Shown here: piece after piece, positions 16,693 through 26,101 of the stretch
How the letters are laid out: each line of letters begins with the position of its first letter
Position numbering within the stretch: position 1 is the first letter of the stretch
Assembly (NCBI RefSeq): GCF_900156535.1
Contig: NZ_FTNV01000001.1
Span: 558,001 to 622,000 of the forward strand
Length of the DNA: 64,000 bases
Direction of reading: 5' to 3'
From: Roseovarius nanhaiticus
Lineage (GTDB): Bacteria > Pseudomonadota > Alphaproteobacteria > Rhodobacterales > Rhodobacteraceae
Notes under the pieces: model-generated
The model's database searches: none
Seen by the model: the letters and a program-made list of their open reading frames with translations, nothing else
What the model was told of the DNA's origin: nothing
Program-made: the position numbers and the translations under genes

Positions 16693-17358
16693 ATGCTGAC
16701 AAGACGACATTTCATTCAGACGAGCGCGGCGCTTTTCTCGGCGCCCATATCTTCTCCACTTTTGGCCGACACTTGGCCGACCGAAGCGCAGAAAGCTGCG
16801 TGGGATGCCGAGGTTACACCCCCCGGCTACGACGCGGCCACGTCAAATCCATGGGGCTTGCATCCAAGATTTCTTCCGCAGCGAGTTGAAGCCAACGATG
16901 GGCTCGTTCCTGGCGATATACATGTCGATGCGGTGGCGAGATATATTTACCATATCGAACAAGGGGGGACGGCGATGCGTTATGGCGTCGCAATCGCGCG
17001 TGGCAAGCTATACGAGCCCGGCACCTACACGATCAAACGGAAGGTCGAGTGGCCTCATTGGCAGCCGACCCAGAATATGATCGATCGTGACCCGGAGCTA
17101 TATGCTGACGTCGCCGATGGCATGGAACCTGGGCCGAAAAATGCCTTGGGATCGCGCGCTCTTTATCTCTATGTCGGGGACCGGGATACGTATCTGCGCA
17201 TCCACGGCACGCCTCACGCAAGAAGCATTGGCGGCCGCGCAAGTTCCGGCTGCGTGCGTATGGTCATGGCGCATATCAACGATCTTTATCCTAATGTCGA
17301 AATCGGCTCGACGGCGCACCTCTATTCAGCTGACGACAGTGTCAGAACGAAAACGTAA
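16693..17358 (+). CDS. L,D-transpeptidase (YkuD) with Tat-like signal
   Basis: Predicted periplasmic enzyme that forms 3-3 peptidoglycan cross-links or attaches proteins to murein. From ATG 16693 it has 221 residues. The N-terminus MLTRRHFIQTSAAL resembles a twin-arginine signal ending near residue 26. The YkuD core ends with His171 and SSGCVRM (catalytic Cys187). It lies directly behind a MerR-type promoter, so it should be metal-induced. GTG/ATG starts upstream would overlap that promoter's transcript start. Confidence 0.88.
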   Translation: MLTRRHFIQTSAALFSAPISSPLLADTWPTEAQKAAWDAEVTPPGYDAATSNPWGLHPRFLPQRVEANDGLVPGDIHVDAVARYIYHIEQGGTAMRYGVAIARGKLYEPGTYTIKRKVEWPHWQPTQNMIDRDPELYADVADGMEPGPKNALGSRALYLYVGDRDTYLRIHGTPHARSIGGRASSGCVRMVMAHINDLYPNVEIGSTAHLYSADDSVRTKT

Positions 17359-17414
17359 CCGGACTGGTGAGTTGAACCCACGTAAAGTGTTTGTTCAATT
17401 CCGAGTGATAGACC

Positions 17415-17699
17415 TCAGGTGCCCGTCGTCGCGCAGATCGGATTGCCTTGGGGGCTGCGAAGCGGCACCAAGGTCGTCTCGACCGGCCCGCGATGCTCAT
17501 ACCAGAAGCAGTTGTCTTCCGGCTTGAGGCGCGCAGTTGCGATATTCTGATCCGGGTCCGCCATGGCAATGACGTTTTCGGGGATGTCTCCAATCCGATC
17601 GTCCTCTTCGCTGATTTCGTTGGGTTGCACGGCGCAGCCGGCCACGAAGAAAAAGGTGGCCGCGACCAACATGTTTCGGGGTTCGATCATCGTCAGCAT
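17415..17699 (-). CDS. Small lipoprotein of unknown function
   Basis: A 94-residue protein with a short signal sequence and lipobox VAGC (Cys about residue 22), followed by an acidic, proline-containing region (NEISEEDDRIGDIPENV) and a C-terminal part with CFWYEH and PICATTGT. A GGAAGGAA site precedes ATG 17699. I do not recognise the family. It is convergent with the first L,D-transpeptidase and sits among genes for lipoprotein maturation, so an envelope role is plausible. Confidence 0.65.
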   Translation of the reverse strand: MLTMIEPRNMLVAATFFFVAGCAVQPNEISEEDDRIGDIPENVIAMADPDQNIATARLKPEDNCFWYEHRGPVETTLVPLRSPQGNPICATTGT

Positions 17700-17818
17700 A
17701 AAAGGTTCCTTCCACTTTTATCGACGGCCGTTCCACCATGTCCAATCGTAGAAGCATGAAGGTTCTGACCAATGTTTTACTATTCGAAATTGATTGGAGT
17801 TACCAACCAACTTTGCTC

Positions 17819-17849
17819 TTGAAGCTCTAGCTACTGTAGGCTCTATCAG
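17819..17849 (+). promoter_or_regulatory. MerR-type promoter before the Cd/Zn/Pb ATPase
   Basis: TTGAAG at 17819-17824, a 19-base spacer and TATCAG at 17844-17849. The spacer CTCTAGCTACTGTAGGCTC is an imperfect dyad like those at 16609 and 28312. Its position implies that translation starts at ATG 17882 rather than GTG 17849. Confidence 0.75.
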
Positions 17850-17881
17850 TGCCTGAACCACCCGAATCCCGAGGTCTGTTC

Positions 17882-20230
17882 ATGCCATCCGATATCCATC
17901 GCCCCGATCACGCAAGCGACGCGACGCAGCCCCCGAGCGATTGTTGCGGAGGCTGTGGAGCCGACGGCAATGTCGCGATTTCCGCTCCCGCATCCTCCGG
18001 GGGCCGTAGCTTTCAGGTGTCCGGCCTTGATTGTGCCGAAGAGGTCGCGATCCTCAACAAGGTCATCGGTCCTGAAATCGGCGGGGCGGAACATCTGGCC
18101 TTCGATGTCATCAACGGGCGGATGACCATTCTGGATAGTGCCAGAAATGTTTCCGACGATAAGATCGCCGAGCTGGTTGCCAGCACTGGAATGACAGCCA
18201 AGCCTTGGGATTCCGAAAATGCATCTCAGGACCAGGCTGCGCATCTTGCCCGGCAAAAGCTTTTCACCGCGCTCAGCGGTAGTTTCTGGGCCGCCGGTTT
18301 TGTCTGGCACTTGGTGGAAACCGGCCTCGGCGGTGCCTTGGGTATCTTTTCCGGTCACGGAATGACCTCCATGCCAGTGCCCGAGGCAGGGCTCTTTGCG
18401 CTAGCAATCCTCTTCGGGGTATGGCTGGTCGCGCCCAAGGCATGGTCGTCGGCGCGGCGGCTGTCGCCAGACATGAACCTTCTGATGGTGGTCGCCGTCG
18501 CTGGCGCCCTTGGCCTTGGCGAGTTCTTCGAAGCCGCGACGGTCGCATTCTTCTTTTCGCTCTCGCTCTTTCTGGAAAGCTGGAGCGTCGGGCGCGCGCG
18601 CAATGCAGTGTCTGCGTTGTTGGATCTCGCGCCGCCGACTGCGCGGGTGATCTACAACGACGGCACAGAGGCAGACGTGCCGGCGGCCCAAGTGGCCGTG
18701 GGCGACCATTTCGTGGTGCGCGGCGGCGACCGCATTCCGCTTGACGGGGAGGTCACTGACGGCGCGGGCGCGGTCGATCAGGCACCGATCACGGGTGAAA
18801 GCGCACTGGTGCCCAAGGAGGCCGGAGACGAGGTTTACGCGGGCACGATCAACGGCGAGGGCACGCTATCCGTTCGGGCGACCAAGGCAGCCTCGGACAC
18901 AGTGTTGGCCAAGATCATCCGAATGGTCGGTGACGCCCACGCGCGCCGCGCTCCGGTGGAGCAATGGGTGGCGAAATTCGCGCGCATCTACACACCTATC
19001 GTAATGCTTTTGGCCATCGCGATCGCAGTCCTTCCACCTCTCGTTCTGGGCGGCGCTTGGGATTACTGGTTCTACAATGCACTCGTGCTTCTCGTTATCG
19101 CCTGCCCCTGTGCGCTTGTGATCTCGACCCCGGTGTCCATCGTGGCGTCGCTGACCTCCTCGGCACGCTCCGGTGTTCTCATCAAAGGCGGTGCCTATGT
19201 CGAGGCTCCGAGCCGCACCACCGCGCTTGCGATGGACAAGACCGGCACAATCACCATGGGCGAGCCCGAAGTTGCCGCGGTGCATCCATTAGGTGGGGCG
19301 TCGGCCAAGGATCTCGTAGCCAGGGCCTCGGGCCTCGAGGCACGCTCGTCTCATCCGCTGGCGCGCGCCATTCTCGCACGAGCCGAGGTCGATGGCATCA
19401 CGGTATCGGCCGCCGAGGATACCCGCACGGTTCCGGGCCGAGGCTTGGAAGGACGGGCAAACGGTCGGTCCATCTGGCTCGGCTCGGACCGTTTTGCCGA
19501 AGAGAAAGGATTTGGAGACTCAATTCCGAAAGATCTGCGTGAGCGGATCGAAGGCGCCGGCAACACGCTCGTTGCCGTGGGTGACGAGGGCGGTGTCACC
19601 GGCATCCTGGAGCTGCGCGATCGCGTCCGCCCCGAAGCTAAGAACGTCGTAGCGCAGCTTCATGCGCAGGGCGTGCGGACGATCGTCATGTTGACTGGAG
19701 ACAACGAGCGCACGGCGCGCGCGGTCGCCGCCGAGGTCGGCATCGACGAGGTGCGCGCCGAGCTTCTCCCCGAAGACAAGGTGAAAGCCATCGAGGAGCT
19801 GGTCGAAACCCATGATATGGTCGCGATGATCGGCGACGGCGTGAACGATGCTCCAGCCATGGCGCGGGCGCATTACGCTATCGCGATGGGCGCAGTCGGC
19901 TCGGATGCTGCCATCGAGACGGCGGATATCGCTCTCATGACCGACGATATCGGCAAGGTGCCATGGCTCATCGGGCACTCTCGCAGGACCATGTCAGTCA
20001 TCCGTCAAAATATTGCGATCTCCCTTGCTACGAAAGCTGCGTTCGTGGTCGCGACCGCCTTCGGTATGGCGTCGATGTGGGGCGCCATCGCAGCTGATGT
20101 CGGCGTATCGCTGCTGGTCGTCGCGAATGCCCTACGGCTTCTGAATGCGGGCGAGCGCAATTCGCCTCCGGCCGGTGGGGCGCCTGTGGGCGAGCAGTTA
20201 ACCAAGGGTGCATTGGCGCATGGGCATTGA
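17882..20230 (+). CDS. P1B-type ATPase for divalent heavy metals (CadA/ZntA/PbrA type)
   Basis: Inner-membrane exporter of Zn/Cd/Pb, 782 residues from ATG 17882. The N-terminus is Cys-rich (CCGGCG, residues 21-26), then a degenerate metal-binding domain with GLDCAEEVA (Cys51) in place of CxxC, common in the Zn/Cd/Pb group. The transport motif is CPC (408-410) in IACPCALVIST, the phosphorylation site is DKTGT (Asp452), and [11 protein letters not shown] precedes the last helices. The neighbouring MerR regulator with a Cys78 fingerprint supports divalent specificity. The L,D-transpeptidase lipoprotein gene follows on the same strand. Confidence 0.93.
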   Translation: MPSDIHRPDHASDATQPPSDCCGGCGADGNVAISAPASSGGRSFQVSGLDCAEEVAILNKVIGPEIGGAEHLAFDVINGRMTILDSARNVSDDKIAELVASTGMTAKPWDSENASQDQAAHLARQKLFTALSGSFWAAGFVWHLVETGLGGALGIFSGHGMTSMPVPEAGLFALAILFGVWLVAPKAWSSARRLSPDMNLLMVVAVAGALGLGEFFEAATVAFFFSLSLFLESWSVGRARNAVSALLDLAPPTARVIYNDGTEADVPAAQVAVGDHFVVRGGDRIPLDGEVTDGAGAVDQAPITGESALVPKEAGDEVYAGTINGEGTLSVRATKAASDTVLAKIIRMVGDAHARRAPVEQWVAKFARIYTPIVMLLAIAIAVLPPLVLGGAWDYWFYNALVLLVIACPCALVISTPVSIVASLTSSARSGVLIKGGAYVEAPSRTTALAMDKTGTITMGEPEVAAVHPLGGASAKDLVARASGLEARSSHPLARAILARAEVDGITVSAAEDTRTVPGRGLEGRANGRSIWLGSDRFAEEKGFGDSIPKDLRERIEGAGNTLVAVGDEGGVTGILELRDRVRPEAKNVVAQLHAQGVRTIVMLTGDNERTARAVAAEVGIDEVRAELLPEDKVKAIEELVETHDMVAMIGDGVNDAPAMARAHYAIAMGAVGSDAAIETADIALMTDDIGKVPWLIGHSRRTMSVIRQNIAISLATKAAFVVATAFGMASMWGAIAADVGVSLLVVANALRLLNAGERNSPPAGGAPVGEQLTKGALAHGH

Positions 20231-20295
20231 GCCCATCCGTCAAGCCAGCTAGAGTGAACCCTGATATAGACCTCGTCATAAAGGGGCATCGAGCA

Positions 20296-20814
20296 GTGAA
20301 GACCTACAAATGTGCACGCCGAACCGTTCTCTTGGGCGGTTTGGCGGCATTTCTCTCTGGCTGTGCGGGCGGCAGCAAGTTCCGCAGCTACAATGGGCCT
20401 GCGGTGACGCGTGTCCGGCTCTACAAGGGACAGAGGCTCCTCGTTCTCGACGGCGCCAGTTCGGTTCTGCGGACCTATCCGGTCGGCCTTGGGTTCGCGC
20501 CCGAGGGCCACAAGCAGTTCGAGGGTGATGGGCGCACGCCTGAAGGCTCATATCTGGTCGACCGGCGCAATCCGGAAAGCAGTTTTCACCTTTCGATCGG
20601 CATTTCTTACCCAAACGAGGCCGACATCGCCTTCGCAGAGGTTCAAGAAAAGTCTCCCGGAGGCGACATCTTCATCCATGGCGGACCTCGGCGCGGTATT
20701 GATCCTACGAACGTGCAAGACTGGACGGCGGGATGCATCGCGCTCACCGACCGTCAGATCGAAGATGTCTATGCAATGGTCAGAGACGGAACTCCTATCG
20801 ACATCTACGCATGA
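20296..20814 (+). CDS. L,D-transpeptidase lipoprotein
   Basis: A second YkuD-domain protein, 172 residues from GTG 20296 (AAGGGG upstream). It has a lipoprotein signal with lipobox LSGC (Cys23), unlike the Tat-like copy at 16693. The active-site region shows FIHGG (His128) and WTAGCIAL (Cys147). It probably shares the transcript of the metal ATPase and ends by overlapping the convergent lnt gene by ten bases. The same island encodes LspA and Lnt, which would process it. Confidence 0.85.
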   Translation: MKTYKCARRTVLLGGLAAFLSGCAGGSKFRSYNGPAVTRVRLYKGQRLLVLDGASSVLRTYPVGLGFAPEGHKQFEGDGRTPEGSYLVDRRNPESSFHLSIGISYPNEADIAFAEVQEKSPGGDIFIHGGPRRGIDPTNVQDWTAGCIALTDRQIEDVYAMVRDGTPIDIYA

Positions 20815-22397
20815 CAGCGTGACCCGGGCCCCCTCCTGACGGCTTTTTCGCCGATCAGCGCGAGAGCCCAGCTTGACGCGATGAGAGCGAGCAGCGCCCA
20901 GTCCCCGAGGCGACCGTAGGGTGTGGGCGGGCGGGCCGCTGGCAGGCCCGCGTCGAGAATACCCGTCTCTCCGGTGTCGAGGCGGGCCAGCACCTCTCCG
21001 CTGGCGTCAATAATCGCGGAAATGCCTGTATTCGCTGCGCGAACGATGGGCAGGCCCTCTTCGACAGCACGCATCCGCGCAGATGCCAAGTGCTGTTCGG
21101 GTCCGATGCTGGTGCCGAACCAGGCATCGTTTGTCGCGTTGAAGATCCAGTCGGGCCGAAAGAGGTCATCGACAACATGCCCCGGAAAGATAATTTCGTA
21201 GCAGATCGCCACACCAACCAATGGCGCGACCGGCAATGCCAGCGTGCGCGGTCCTGGTCCGGGCGTAAAATCCCCCATCCCCTGCGTCAGCCGCTCGATC
21301 GGCAGCCAACCGCGAAGCGGCACATATTCACCGAAAGGCACCAGATGGTGTTTCGCGTATCCGTCCAGGATTTTGGCGGTATCATCAAGCGCCTGGACAG
21401 TATTGAAATAAAATGTGCCGTCCTCGGTCGACACCCTGTCCGGAACGCCGGTCAACAATGCTGTGCCTTCGGGCAGCGCGTCCGCGATCCGCGCGCGCGC
21501 CTCGGCATCCTCGTCGAGAAATCCGGGAAAGGCGGTCTCCGGCCAGAGCAGCACATCGACATTGCCGGGCCGGGACGACATCTCGAGATAGCGCGCGAGG
21601 GTCGCTTCCCGGTTTTCGGGCGCCCATTTCTCCTTTTGCGGAACGTTGCCCTGCACTAAGCGCAGGTCGATGCCGGGCGGGGGCGGCACTTCCGTCTGAA
21701 AGCGCAGCGCGCCTGCGCCCCAAATAACCGCTAGACAGGCAAGGGCCCCGAGGAAGATAGCCCCTCTCTGCTTGCCCACTGCTATAAAGGCCGCGCCCGG
21801 CAGCGCGCTGACGAAGATGATCAGGAAGCTTAGCCCATAGCTGCCAACCCATGCGGCGGGCTGGCGTAGAGCAGCGTAATCTACAACCGCATATCCGGCG
21901 AGATTCCACGGAAGGCCAGTAAGAATATGGCCGCGCAGCCATTCGGCCAGCGTCCAGGAGGTCGCGAGCAGAAGGCAGGCAATGACACCGGTCAAGACCT
22001 TGCGCCGCGAGACCGCGGCAAAGAGAGACGCTGCGATGGCCGGGAAGATTGCCAAACCCGCCGACAGGCCCGCGACGGCAGGGATGGCAAGCGCGCCAAA
22101 ACGATCAGCTTCCACATAGAAACTCTCGGAAATCCATGAAATCCCGAAGCCAAACTGTCCAAGCCCAAACGCCCAGCCGATAAGTAAGGCATGCCCGACG
22201 GAAACCTTGGCCAAAATTACAAAGAGCGCGGAATAAGCGACGGGAACCAGAGCCAGTATCGAGAAGGGCGGAAAGGTCAGCACAGTCAGCGCCCCGGCAA
22301 CAAAGCCAAGTGCCATGCGCGCCAAAAGATGACGGCCTTGCGCAATGCGGTCGCGCCGTTCGGTCACGGCTTGATGGAGCGCCGCGCGCTGATCCAA
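20805..22397 (-). CDS. lnt: Apolipoprotein N-acyltransferase
   Basis: Adds the third acyl chain to the N-terminal cysteine of lipoproteins at the inner membrane. The 530-residue protein has multiple N-terminal transmembrane helices and a periplasmic nitrilase-like domain carrying the catalytic triad region: Glu in LLWPETAFPG, Lys in YAKHHLVPFGEYVPL and Cys in VGVAICYEIIFP. It is the last gene of the ten-gene minus-strand operon and overlaps lspA upstream. A chromosomal lnt is expected elsewhere, so this would be a dedicated, metal-induced copy. Confidence 0.92.
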   Translation of the reverse strand: MDQRAALHQAVTERRDRIAQGRHLLARMALGFVAGALTVLTFPPFSILALVPVAYSALFVILAKVSVGHALLIGWAFGLGQFGFGISWISESFYVEADRFGALAIPAVAGLSAGLAIFPAIAASLFAAVSRRKVLTGVIACLLLATSWTLAEWLRGHILTGLPWNLAGYAVVDYAALRQPAAWVGSYGLSFLIIFVSALPGAAFIAVGKQRGAIFLGALACLAVIWGAGALRFQTEVPPPPGIDLRLVQGNVPQKEKWAPENREATLARYLEMSSRPGNVDVLLWPETAFPGFLDEDAEARARIADALPEGTALLTGVPDRVSTEDGTFYFNTVQALDDTAKILDGYAKHHLVPFGEYVPLRGWLPIERLTQGMGDFTPGPGPRTLALPVAPLVGVAICYEIIFPGHVVDDLFRPDWIFNATNDAWFGTSIGPEQHLASARMRAVEEGLPIVRAANTGISAIIDASGEVLARLDTGETGILDAGLPAARPPTPYGRLGDWALLALIASSWALALIGEKAVRRGPGSRCHA

Positions 22398-22846
22398 GGC
22401 GCTAGGAGCATCAAGCCTACGCCGCAGACGATGAACACATCAGCCAAATTGAAAGCGGGCCAGTGCGCAGTTCCAACGTAAAAATCCAGAAAATCGGTCA
22501 CCGCTCGATAGCGGACGCGATCAACGATATTGCCCAAAGCGCCCCCGAGGATTGAACCGAAAGCGACCGCCTCAATGCGGGTGGAGGTTCGCGTCAGCAT
22601 GATTGCAAGCCAGACGCAGAATGCGAAGGCCAACAGAACGAGGCTCCACCAAGGCACACCGGCGAGAAGCCCGAAAGTCACACCGTCATTGCGCCCGAAG
22701 ACGAGGTTGAAGCCGGGAAACACCGGCAGTCCGGCACTCAGCAGGGTGGCATTCTCGACAACGATCGCCTTGGTCAACTGATCCGCCGCAAGTGAGGTTA
22801 GCGCGACGATCACGCCAAGAAGCAAGGTCTTATTTCCATATTCCAT
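22364..22846 (-). CDS. lspA: Signal peptidase II (lipoprotein signal peptidase)
   Basis: Aspartyl protease that cleaves lipoprotein signal peptides. From ATG 22846 it has 160 residues and four transmembrane helices, with DQLTK near the N-terminus and the catalytic aspartates in GNIVDRV and FNLADVFI. Lead-resistance operons of the pbr type carry a related peptidase (PbrC), which fits the divalent-metal context. It overlaps lnt by 34 bases and follows the ZIP gene by 4 bases. Confidence 0.92.
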   Translation of the reverse strand: MEYGNKTLLLGVIVALTSLAADQLTKAIVVENATLLSAGLPVFPGFNLVFGRNDGVTFGLLAGVPWWSLVLLAFAFCVWLAIMLTRTSTRIEAVAFGSILGGALGNIVDRVRYRAVTDFLDFYVGTAHWPAFNLADVFIVCGVGLMLLAPWISARRSIKP

Positions 22847-22850
22847 GACC

Positions 22851-23633
22851 TTACCCCAGCCAGACATCGAGGAAGAGCATGAGAACCAGACCGATCGCGA
22901 GGCCGAGCGTTGCCTTGTTCTGATGGCCGCTGCGGTGCGTTTCGGGAATGATCTCGTGACTGATGACATATAGCATCGCACCAGCCGCGAAGGCCAAACC
23001 CCACGGCAAGAGAGGCTCCGAGAGCGTGATGATCCCGGCACCCAGGAGCCCGCCGATCGGCTCGACCATACCGGTCAGGGCGGCAATGCCCCAGGCGCGC
23101 ACCTTTGGATAACCCTCGCCCAGCAGGGAGACCGCCACGGCCAGACCCTCGGGCGCGTTCTGAAGCCCAATTCCGATGGCAAGCGGCAGGCCGCCTTCCA
23201 TGCCGCCCGAGCCGAAGCCGACGCCGACAGCCAGTCCTTCGGGGAAATTGTGGATCGTGATCGCGATGATGAACAGCCAGACCCGCCGCAGGGCGGCCGA
23301 GTCCGGTCCTTCGCGCCCTGTCTTGAAATGCTCGTGCGGCAGTTTTTCGTTCATCAGAGCGACGGCGCCCATGCCAAGCAGGATCGAGATGCACACGATC
23401 AAGGCGGGCATTGCGCCGCTCTCGAACATCGGCTCGGCTGCGTCCAGTGCCGGGATGATGAGCGAAAAGAACGAGGCGGCGAGCATGACACCAGCTGCAA
23501 AACCCAGCGACATGTCGCGCGTGGCCCGCGAGGGAATGCGTCCGAAGAGGACAGGAATCGCCCCCACCGCAGTAAGTGATCCGGCGGCGAGGCTTCCCAG
23601 GAAGCCAAGCATTATGGGTGAAAGCGTTTCCAT
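22851..23633 (-). CDS. ZIP-family metal permease (GufA type)
   Basis: A 260-residue inner-membrane transporter with eight predicted helices. The metal path is visible as HNFPEGLAVG (helix IV) and QNAPEGLAV (helix V); a variable cytoplasmic loop contains HEHFKTG. ZIP proteins move Zn or other divalent metals toward the cytoplasm. In a resistance operon it may restore zinc under Cd/Pb stress or run as an exchanger; direction is not deducible. Confidence 0.9.
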   Translation of the reverse strand: METLSPIMLGFLGSLAAGSLTAVGAIPVLFGRIPSRATRDMSLGFAAGVMLAASFFSLIIPALDAAEPMFESGAMPALIVCISILLGMGAVALMNEKLPHEHFKTGREGPDSAALRRVWLFIIAITIHNFPEGLAVGVGFGSGGMEGGLPLAIGIGLQNAPEGLAVAVSLLGEGYPKVRAWGIAALTGMVEPIGGLLGAGIITLSEPLLPWGLAFAAGAMLYVISHEIIPETHRSGHQNKATLGLAIGLVLMLFLDVWLG

Positions 23634-23645
23634 TCGAGGGCCAGA

Positions 23646-24101
23646 TTATCCTTCGGCGTAGGTGGAAAAGACTTCGGTCGATCCATCTTCTCGGATGAGA
23701 AAGACCTCATATGCTTCGCGGTCGTCTTCCGGTCCCATGCCGGGCGAGCCATAGGGCATCCCCGGCACCGCGAGCCCGACCGCATCGGGGCGCTCTTCGA
23801 GCAATCGGCGGATGTCGGCGGCCGGAACATGTCCTTCGATGACGTAGCCTTCCACAAATGCGGTATGGCAGGAGATCATGCGCTGCGGCACACCGTTATC
23901 CAGCTTCAAGCGCACTAAGGTGCCGGCAAACATGTCCTCACCAGTTGCCGTGAATCCATTCTCCTCCAGATGCTTCATCCACGATAGGCAGCAGCCGCAT
24001 CCATTGGTTTTTTGAACATTGATTGCGGTGCCCTCGGCAAGCGCCTGCGCTGCCGGAGAAAGAGCGAGGAGCAAAGTAAGGACCTTGGTCAAGGGTTTCA
24101 T
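23646..24101 (-). CDS. DUF411 periplasmic metal-binding protein
   Basis: A 151-residue secreted protein with a Sec signal peptide ending near residue 22 (QALAE). The conserved KTNGCGCCLSWMKHLEENGF motif and ISCHTAFVEGYVIEGHVPAADI are the DUF411 signature; the CGCC and the Cys-His pair probably bind Cu or another thiophilic metal. The family often neighbours copper genes. It lies in the ten-gene MerR-controlled operon, 3 bases after the M23 peptidase gene. Confidence 0.9.
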   Translation of the reverse strand: MKPLTKVLTLLLALSPAAQALAEGTAINVQKTNGCGCCLSWMKHLEENGFTATGEDMFAGTLVRLKLDNGVPQRMISCHTAFVEGYVIEGHVPAADIRRLLEERPDAVGLAVPGMPYGSPGMGPEDDREAYEVFLIREDGSTEVFSTYAEG

Positions 24102-24104
24102 GTG

Positions 24105-25478
24105 TCAGAGCCTTTCGGTTGCTGTCAGAACAGTATCAGGGTCAAGTTTCCTTGCCAGAAGAGCGCGTGCGGCCAAGAGGCGAGCCAAGGTGACTGTGTC
24201 TTCCAGTTCACTCTCGGACGCCTCGGCAAGCCGTTCGTCAGCAAGAGGATCGGTCGGGCGGCCATCTACCAAGACCTCGTAGTGCAAGTTGGGCCCAGTC
24301 GCGGTGCCTGTGGCTCCCACGCGGCCGATAAGATCGCCAGCGGCCACGCGCTGTCCCCGCGAGAGACCGTCCGGCACTGCGCTGAGATGGGCGTAGCGGG
24401 TCATCGTGTCGGAGCCGTGAGATATCTCAACGACGCGGCCATAACCTCCACGCCGCCCGATGAAACTGATCCGTCCGGGTGCCGTTGCCTTTACCGGCGT
24501 GCCTTGCGCCGCCGCGAAATCGACGCCGGTATGCATTCGAACATTTCCATAGACCGGATGGGTTCGGCGGCCAAAAACCGAGCTCAGGCGCGCGCCATCC
24601 ACCGGCTGCGCGAAAATACGAAGCAACTCGCCGCCGACATAGATCGTGGCTTGGCCGCTTCCATCTTCTGGCCAGACCACCTCATAGAGTGAGCCGCCCA
24701 TATCAAGCGCAGCAAAGGCCAAGTCCGGCTCTGCAATCCGTTCACCGCCGACGCGCGCCTCGCGCCACATCAGACGGAGTATTTCTCCACCTGACATCTC
24801 GCGACGAAAATCAACCGTCCCGCCCAACATCTGCGCCAGATCAACGGCGAAACGGGCTGGAATACCTGCTTCTGCCAGCGCATTGAACAGAGAGCTTTTA
24901 ATGACGGCTTCGCCGGCGAGCGTCACGATGTCCGGATCAGGAGTGACGACCTGCGTGGCCAATTCTTCACCAAAGGTCACCTCGATCCGCACGCCGTCCT
25001 CGACTTCGAGAGACACTTTACGCGGACGACCATTTGCCTCGGAGATGACAGTGATTGAGTGCCCGGGTCGAAGGCGCCGCAGATCATATTCCGTCCCAAG
25101 CGCAAGAGCGATCTCCGCGCGGTCGGGCGACGCGAGACCGGCCTCGGACAGAACCACATCCAGAGTTTCCCCGGGTGCGATGGCGCGCGACCAGTTTACG
25201 GCGGAAGGCTCGAACTCAGGCAGGCCCGCCTCTGGCGCGCTGACCGTCAGCAGCGGAAGAGATCTGGATTCCGGCGCCCGTTCTTTGCGCGTGGCCGTGG
25301 GGCGTATGAACTTGGCGTCCATGCTTCGGGGAGCTTTGGGAGACTCGGGTATCCAGGCGCTGGCGGCAGCCAACGCATCCGGTGCTGGCTCCTTCGGCGA
25401 AGCCGAATAAAAGAAGAGTGCCGCACCGGAAAGTGTGCTCGCAGTCGCCAAGCCTACAGCTACGTTTCTGATCCTCAT
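24105..25478 (-). CDS. M23 peptidoglycan endopeptidase
   Basis: A 457-residue envelope protein with an N-terminal signal or anchor helix, a LysM/OapA-like region (APGETLDVVLSEAGL, YDLRRLRPGHSITV) and a C-terminal LytM domain. The zinc ligands are HTGVDF (His and Asp) and HYEV with RYAHLS upstream. Such enzymes cut peptidoglycan peptide cross-bridges. Its start overlaps the stop of the SCO gene (ATGA), indicating coupled translation in the metal-induced operon. Confidence 0.92.
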   Translation of the reverse strand: MRIRNVAVGLATASTLSGAALFFYSASPKEPAPDALAAASAWIPESPKAPRSMDAKFIRPTATRKERAPESRSLPLLTVSAPEAGLPEFEPSAVNWSRAIAPGETLDVVLSEAGLASPDRAEIALALGTEYDLRRLRPGHSITVISEANGRPRKVSLEVEDGVRIEVTFGEELATQVVTPDPDIVTLAGEAVIKSSLFNALAEAGIPARFAVDLAQMLGGTVDFRREMSGGEILRLMWREARVGGERIAEPDLAFAALDMGGSLYEVVWPEDGSGQATIYVGGELLRIFAQPVDGARLSSVFGRRTHPVYGNVRMHTGVDFAAAQGTPVKATAPGRISFIGRRGGYGRVVEISHGSDTMTRYAHLSAVPDGLSRGQRVAAGDLIGRVGATGTATGPNLHYEVLVDGRPTDPLADERLAEASESELEDTVTLARLLAARALLARKLDPDTVLTATERL

Positions 25479-26101
25479 GTCGAGCCCTCCGTCTCAAAGT
25501 CCAGTGCGCGCCGAATCTTTGGGAGCGCGAATTTCCGTGGCTCGTGATAGTCGATGTTGGTGACGAACTGCCCCTCCGCATCGAACAGAAAAACGCTGGC
25601 CGTGTGGTTCATCGTGTAATCGCCACCCTCGGCCGGCACTTTTTCATAGCTTGCGCGGAAGCCGCCGACAGCGCGCGCGAGCTCTCTTTCGGGTCCAGTC
25701 CAGCCCCTGATCGCCGGATGGAAATTGCTCACGTAGTCCGCCAGGGCCTCGACTGTGTCGCGCTCGGGATCAACCGTGATGAACACCACGTTCAGGCGAT
25801 CGGCTTCTTCTCCCAACTCGTCCAGCCAGCCGGAAATGTCTGAAAGCGTCGTCGGGCAGACATCCGGACAATAGGTGAAGCCGAAGAAAACCATGCTCGG
25901 ACGACCAATGAGTGCATCGGGGTCCACATTGTTGCTTTCATGATCGATGAGGTCGAACTCCATGGACGATAATGCCAAGGGCCGCTTCCCCGCCTGTTCG
26001 GGCGCGCCCGGCCCGTCTACCCGCCACCAACCAGTGAAGAGTGTCATGGCGATCGCTCCGGCGCCGATTGCACCATATCCCAAGATTTTTCTTCGTTTCA
26101 T
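25475..26101 (-). CDS. SCO family copper/thiol protein (first copy)
   Basis: A 208-residue membrane-anchored periplasmic protein with one N-terminal helix and a thioredoxin-like domain. The copper/redox site is FGFTYCPDVCPTTLSD (CxxxC) with the distal His in YTMNHTASVF. SCO proteins deliver Cu to cytochrome oxidase CuA or act as thiol reductases. It overlaps the PCuAC gene by one base upstream and the M23 gene downstream. Confidence 0.92.
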   Translation of the reverse strand: MKRRKILGYGAIGAGAIAMTLFTGWWRVDGPGAPEQAGKRPLALSSMEFDLIDHESNNVDPDALIGRPSMVFFGFTYCPDVCPTTLSDISGWLDELGEEADRLNVVFITVDPERDTVEALADYVSNFHPAIRGWTGPERELARAVGGFRASYEKVPAEGGDYTMNHTASVFLFDAEGQFVTNIDYHEPRKFALPKIRRALDFETEGST

